5,559 nt of DNA from Streptosporangiaceae bacterium (GTDB lineage: Bacteria > Actinomycetota > Actinomycetes > Streptosporangiales > Streptosporangiaceae), in assembly GCA_030040415.1 (NCBI GenBank), contig JASHTT010000182.1, positions 1 through 5,559 of the forward strand. The letters are read 5' to 3'. Positions 5,385 to 5,559 of this stretch are shown one piece after another (the first letter of the stretch is position 1; the number at the start of each line of letters is the position of its first letter). The translations under genes were made by a program, and so were the position numbers. The notes under the pieces are model-generated. The model did no database searches and was not told where the DNA came from. It saw only the letters and a list, made by a program, of their open reading frames with translations.

Positions 5385-5559
5385 AAGCCATATCACCGCA
5401 CCTGGCAGTCGATCAGCTGCTGGCGGGCATGAATGGGCGTGAGCCGGATGATCAGGCCCGCGCGCACCTGGCCGCCTGCCCTGCCTGCCAGGCCGAGGCG
5501 GAGCGCTGGGCCACCGTGGCGGCCGGGGTGCGCCACCTGGTGGCCGCGACTCCGCCGCC
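5381..5559 (+). CDS. Zinc-finger (ZAS) anti-sigma factor, 3' end cut by window edge
   Basis: Start of the inhibitor that would hold the upstream ECF sigma factor inactive until a signal arrives. Seen: 59 complete codons from ATG at 5381, overlapping the sigma stop by four bases, with AAAGGA (5367-5372) 8 nt upstream. The N-terminal domain carries H29-x3-C33-x2-C36 in AHLAACPACQAEAERW, the hallmark of ZAS anti-sigma domains, which bind zinc and in some members (RsrA type) sense thiol oxidation. H7 in the start region could be the further zinc ligand seen upstream of the motif in this family. The frame stays open to the edge, so I cannot tell whether a transmembrane segment and periplasmic domain follow or whether it is a soluble anti-sigma factor. 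The pairing with the ECF gene makes the assignment strong although only the first part is visible. Confidence 0.88.
   Translation, partial: MKAISPHLAVDQLLAGMNGREPDDQARAHLAACPACQAEAERWATVAAGVRHLVAATPP

Noticed and set aside
4713..5396. Minus-strand open frame covering the sigma factor
   Set aside because: The plus strand encodes complete sigma regions 2 and 4 with a good ribosome site. The antisense product shows no family features.

Overview
The window looks like the chromosome of a high-GC Gram-positive bacterium (Actinomycetota). The evidence is the strong G/C bias at third codon positions, frequent GTG and TTG starts, and an aa3-type cytochrome c oxidase cluster with the actinobacterial small subunit IV (CtaF). 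I cannot name a genus from the sequence.

Layout. Positions 1-2994, minus strand: a tightly coupled operon ctaC-ctaD-ctaF encoding cytochrome c oxidase subunits II, I and IV. Each pair overlaps by four bases (GTGA), and ctaF runs off the left edge a few residues before its expected end. Positions 2995-3173: divergent intergenic region with a possible ctaC promoter and a small hairpin in the ctaC leader. Positions 3174-3443, plus strand: a small TusA/SirA-type sulfur-carrier protein. Positions 3453-4514, minus strand: a CtaG-family (caa3-type) oxidase assembly membrane protein. It converges on the tusA-like gene with only nine bases between the two stop codons. Positions 4515-4751: divergent intergenic region rich in inverted repeats. 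Positions 4752-5384, plus strand: an ECF sigma factor with a TTG start. Its stop overlaps the start of a zinc-finger anti-sigma factor (5381 to the right edge, incomplete), which has a visible H-x3-C-x2-C motif.

How the genes fit together. CtaC (CuA site), CtaD (heme a, heme a3-CuB) and CtaF are core and accessory subunits of the terminal oxidase that in actinobacteria associates with the cytochrome bcc complex. CtaG is a membrane protein associated with oxidase assembly and probably copper delivery. The TusA-like protein belongs to sulfur trafficking. The sigma/anti-sigma pair is a regulatory module whose ZAS-type motif suggests redox or metal sensing. Its position divergent to ctaG makes control of oxidase biogenesis a reasonable but untested idea.

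I see no mobile element, CRISPR array, tRNA or rRNA. The protein-coding content belongs to known families and I found no convincing new system. The more interesting points are the intergenic repeat structures, the divergent and convergent gene arrangement, and the possible regulatory link between the ECF module and the oxidase genes.
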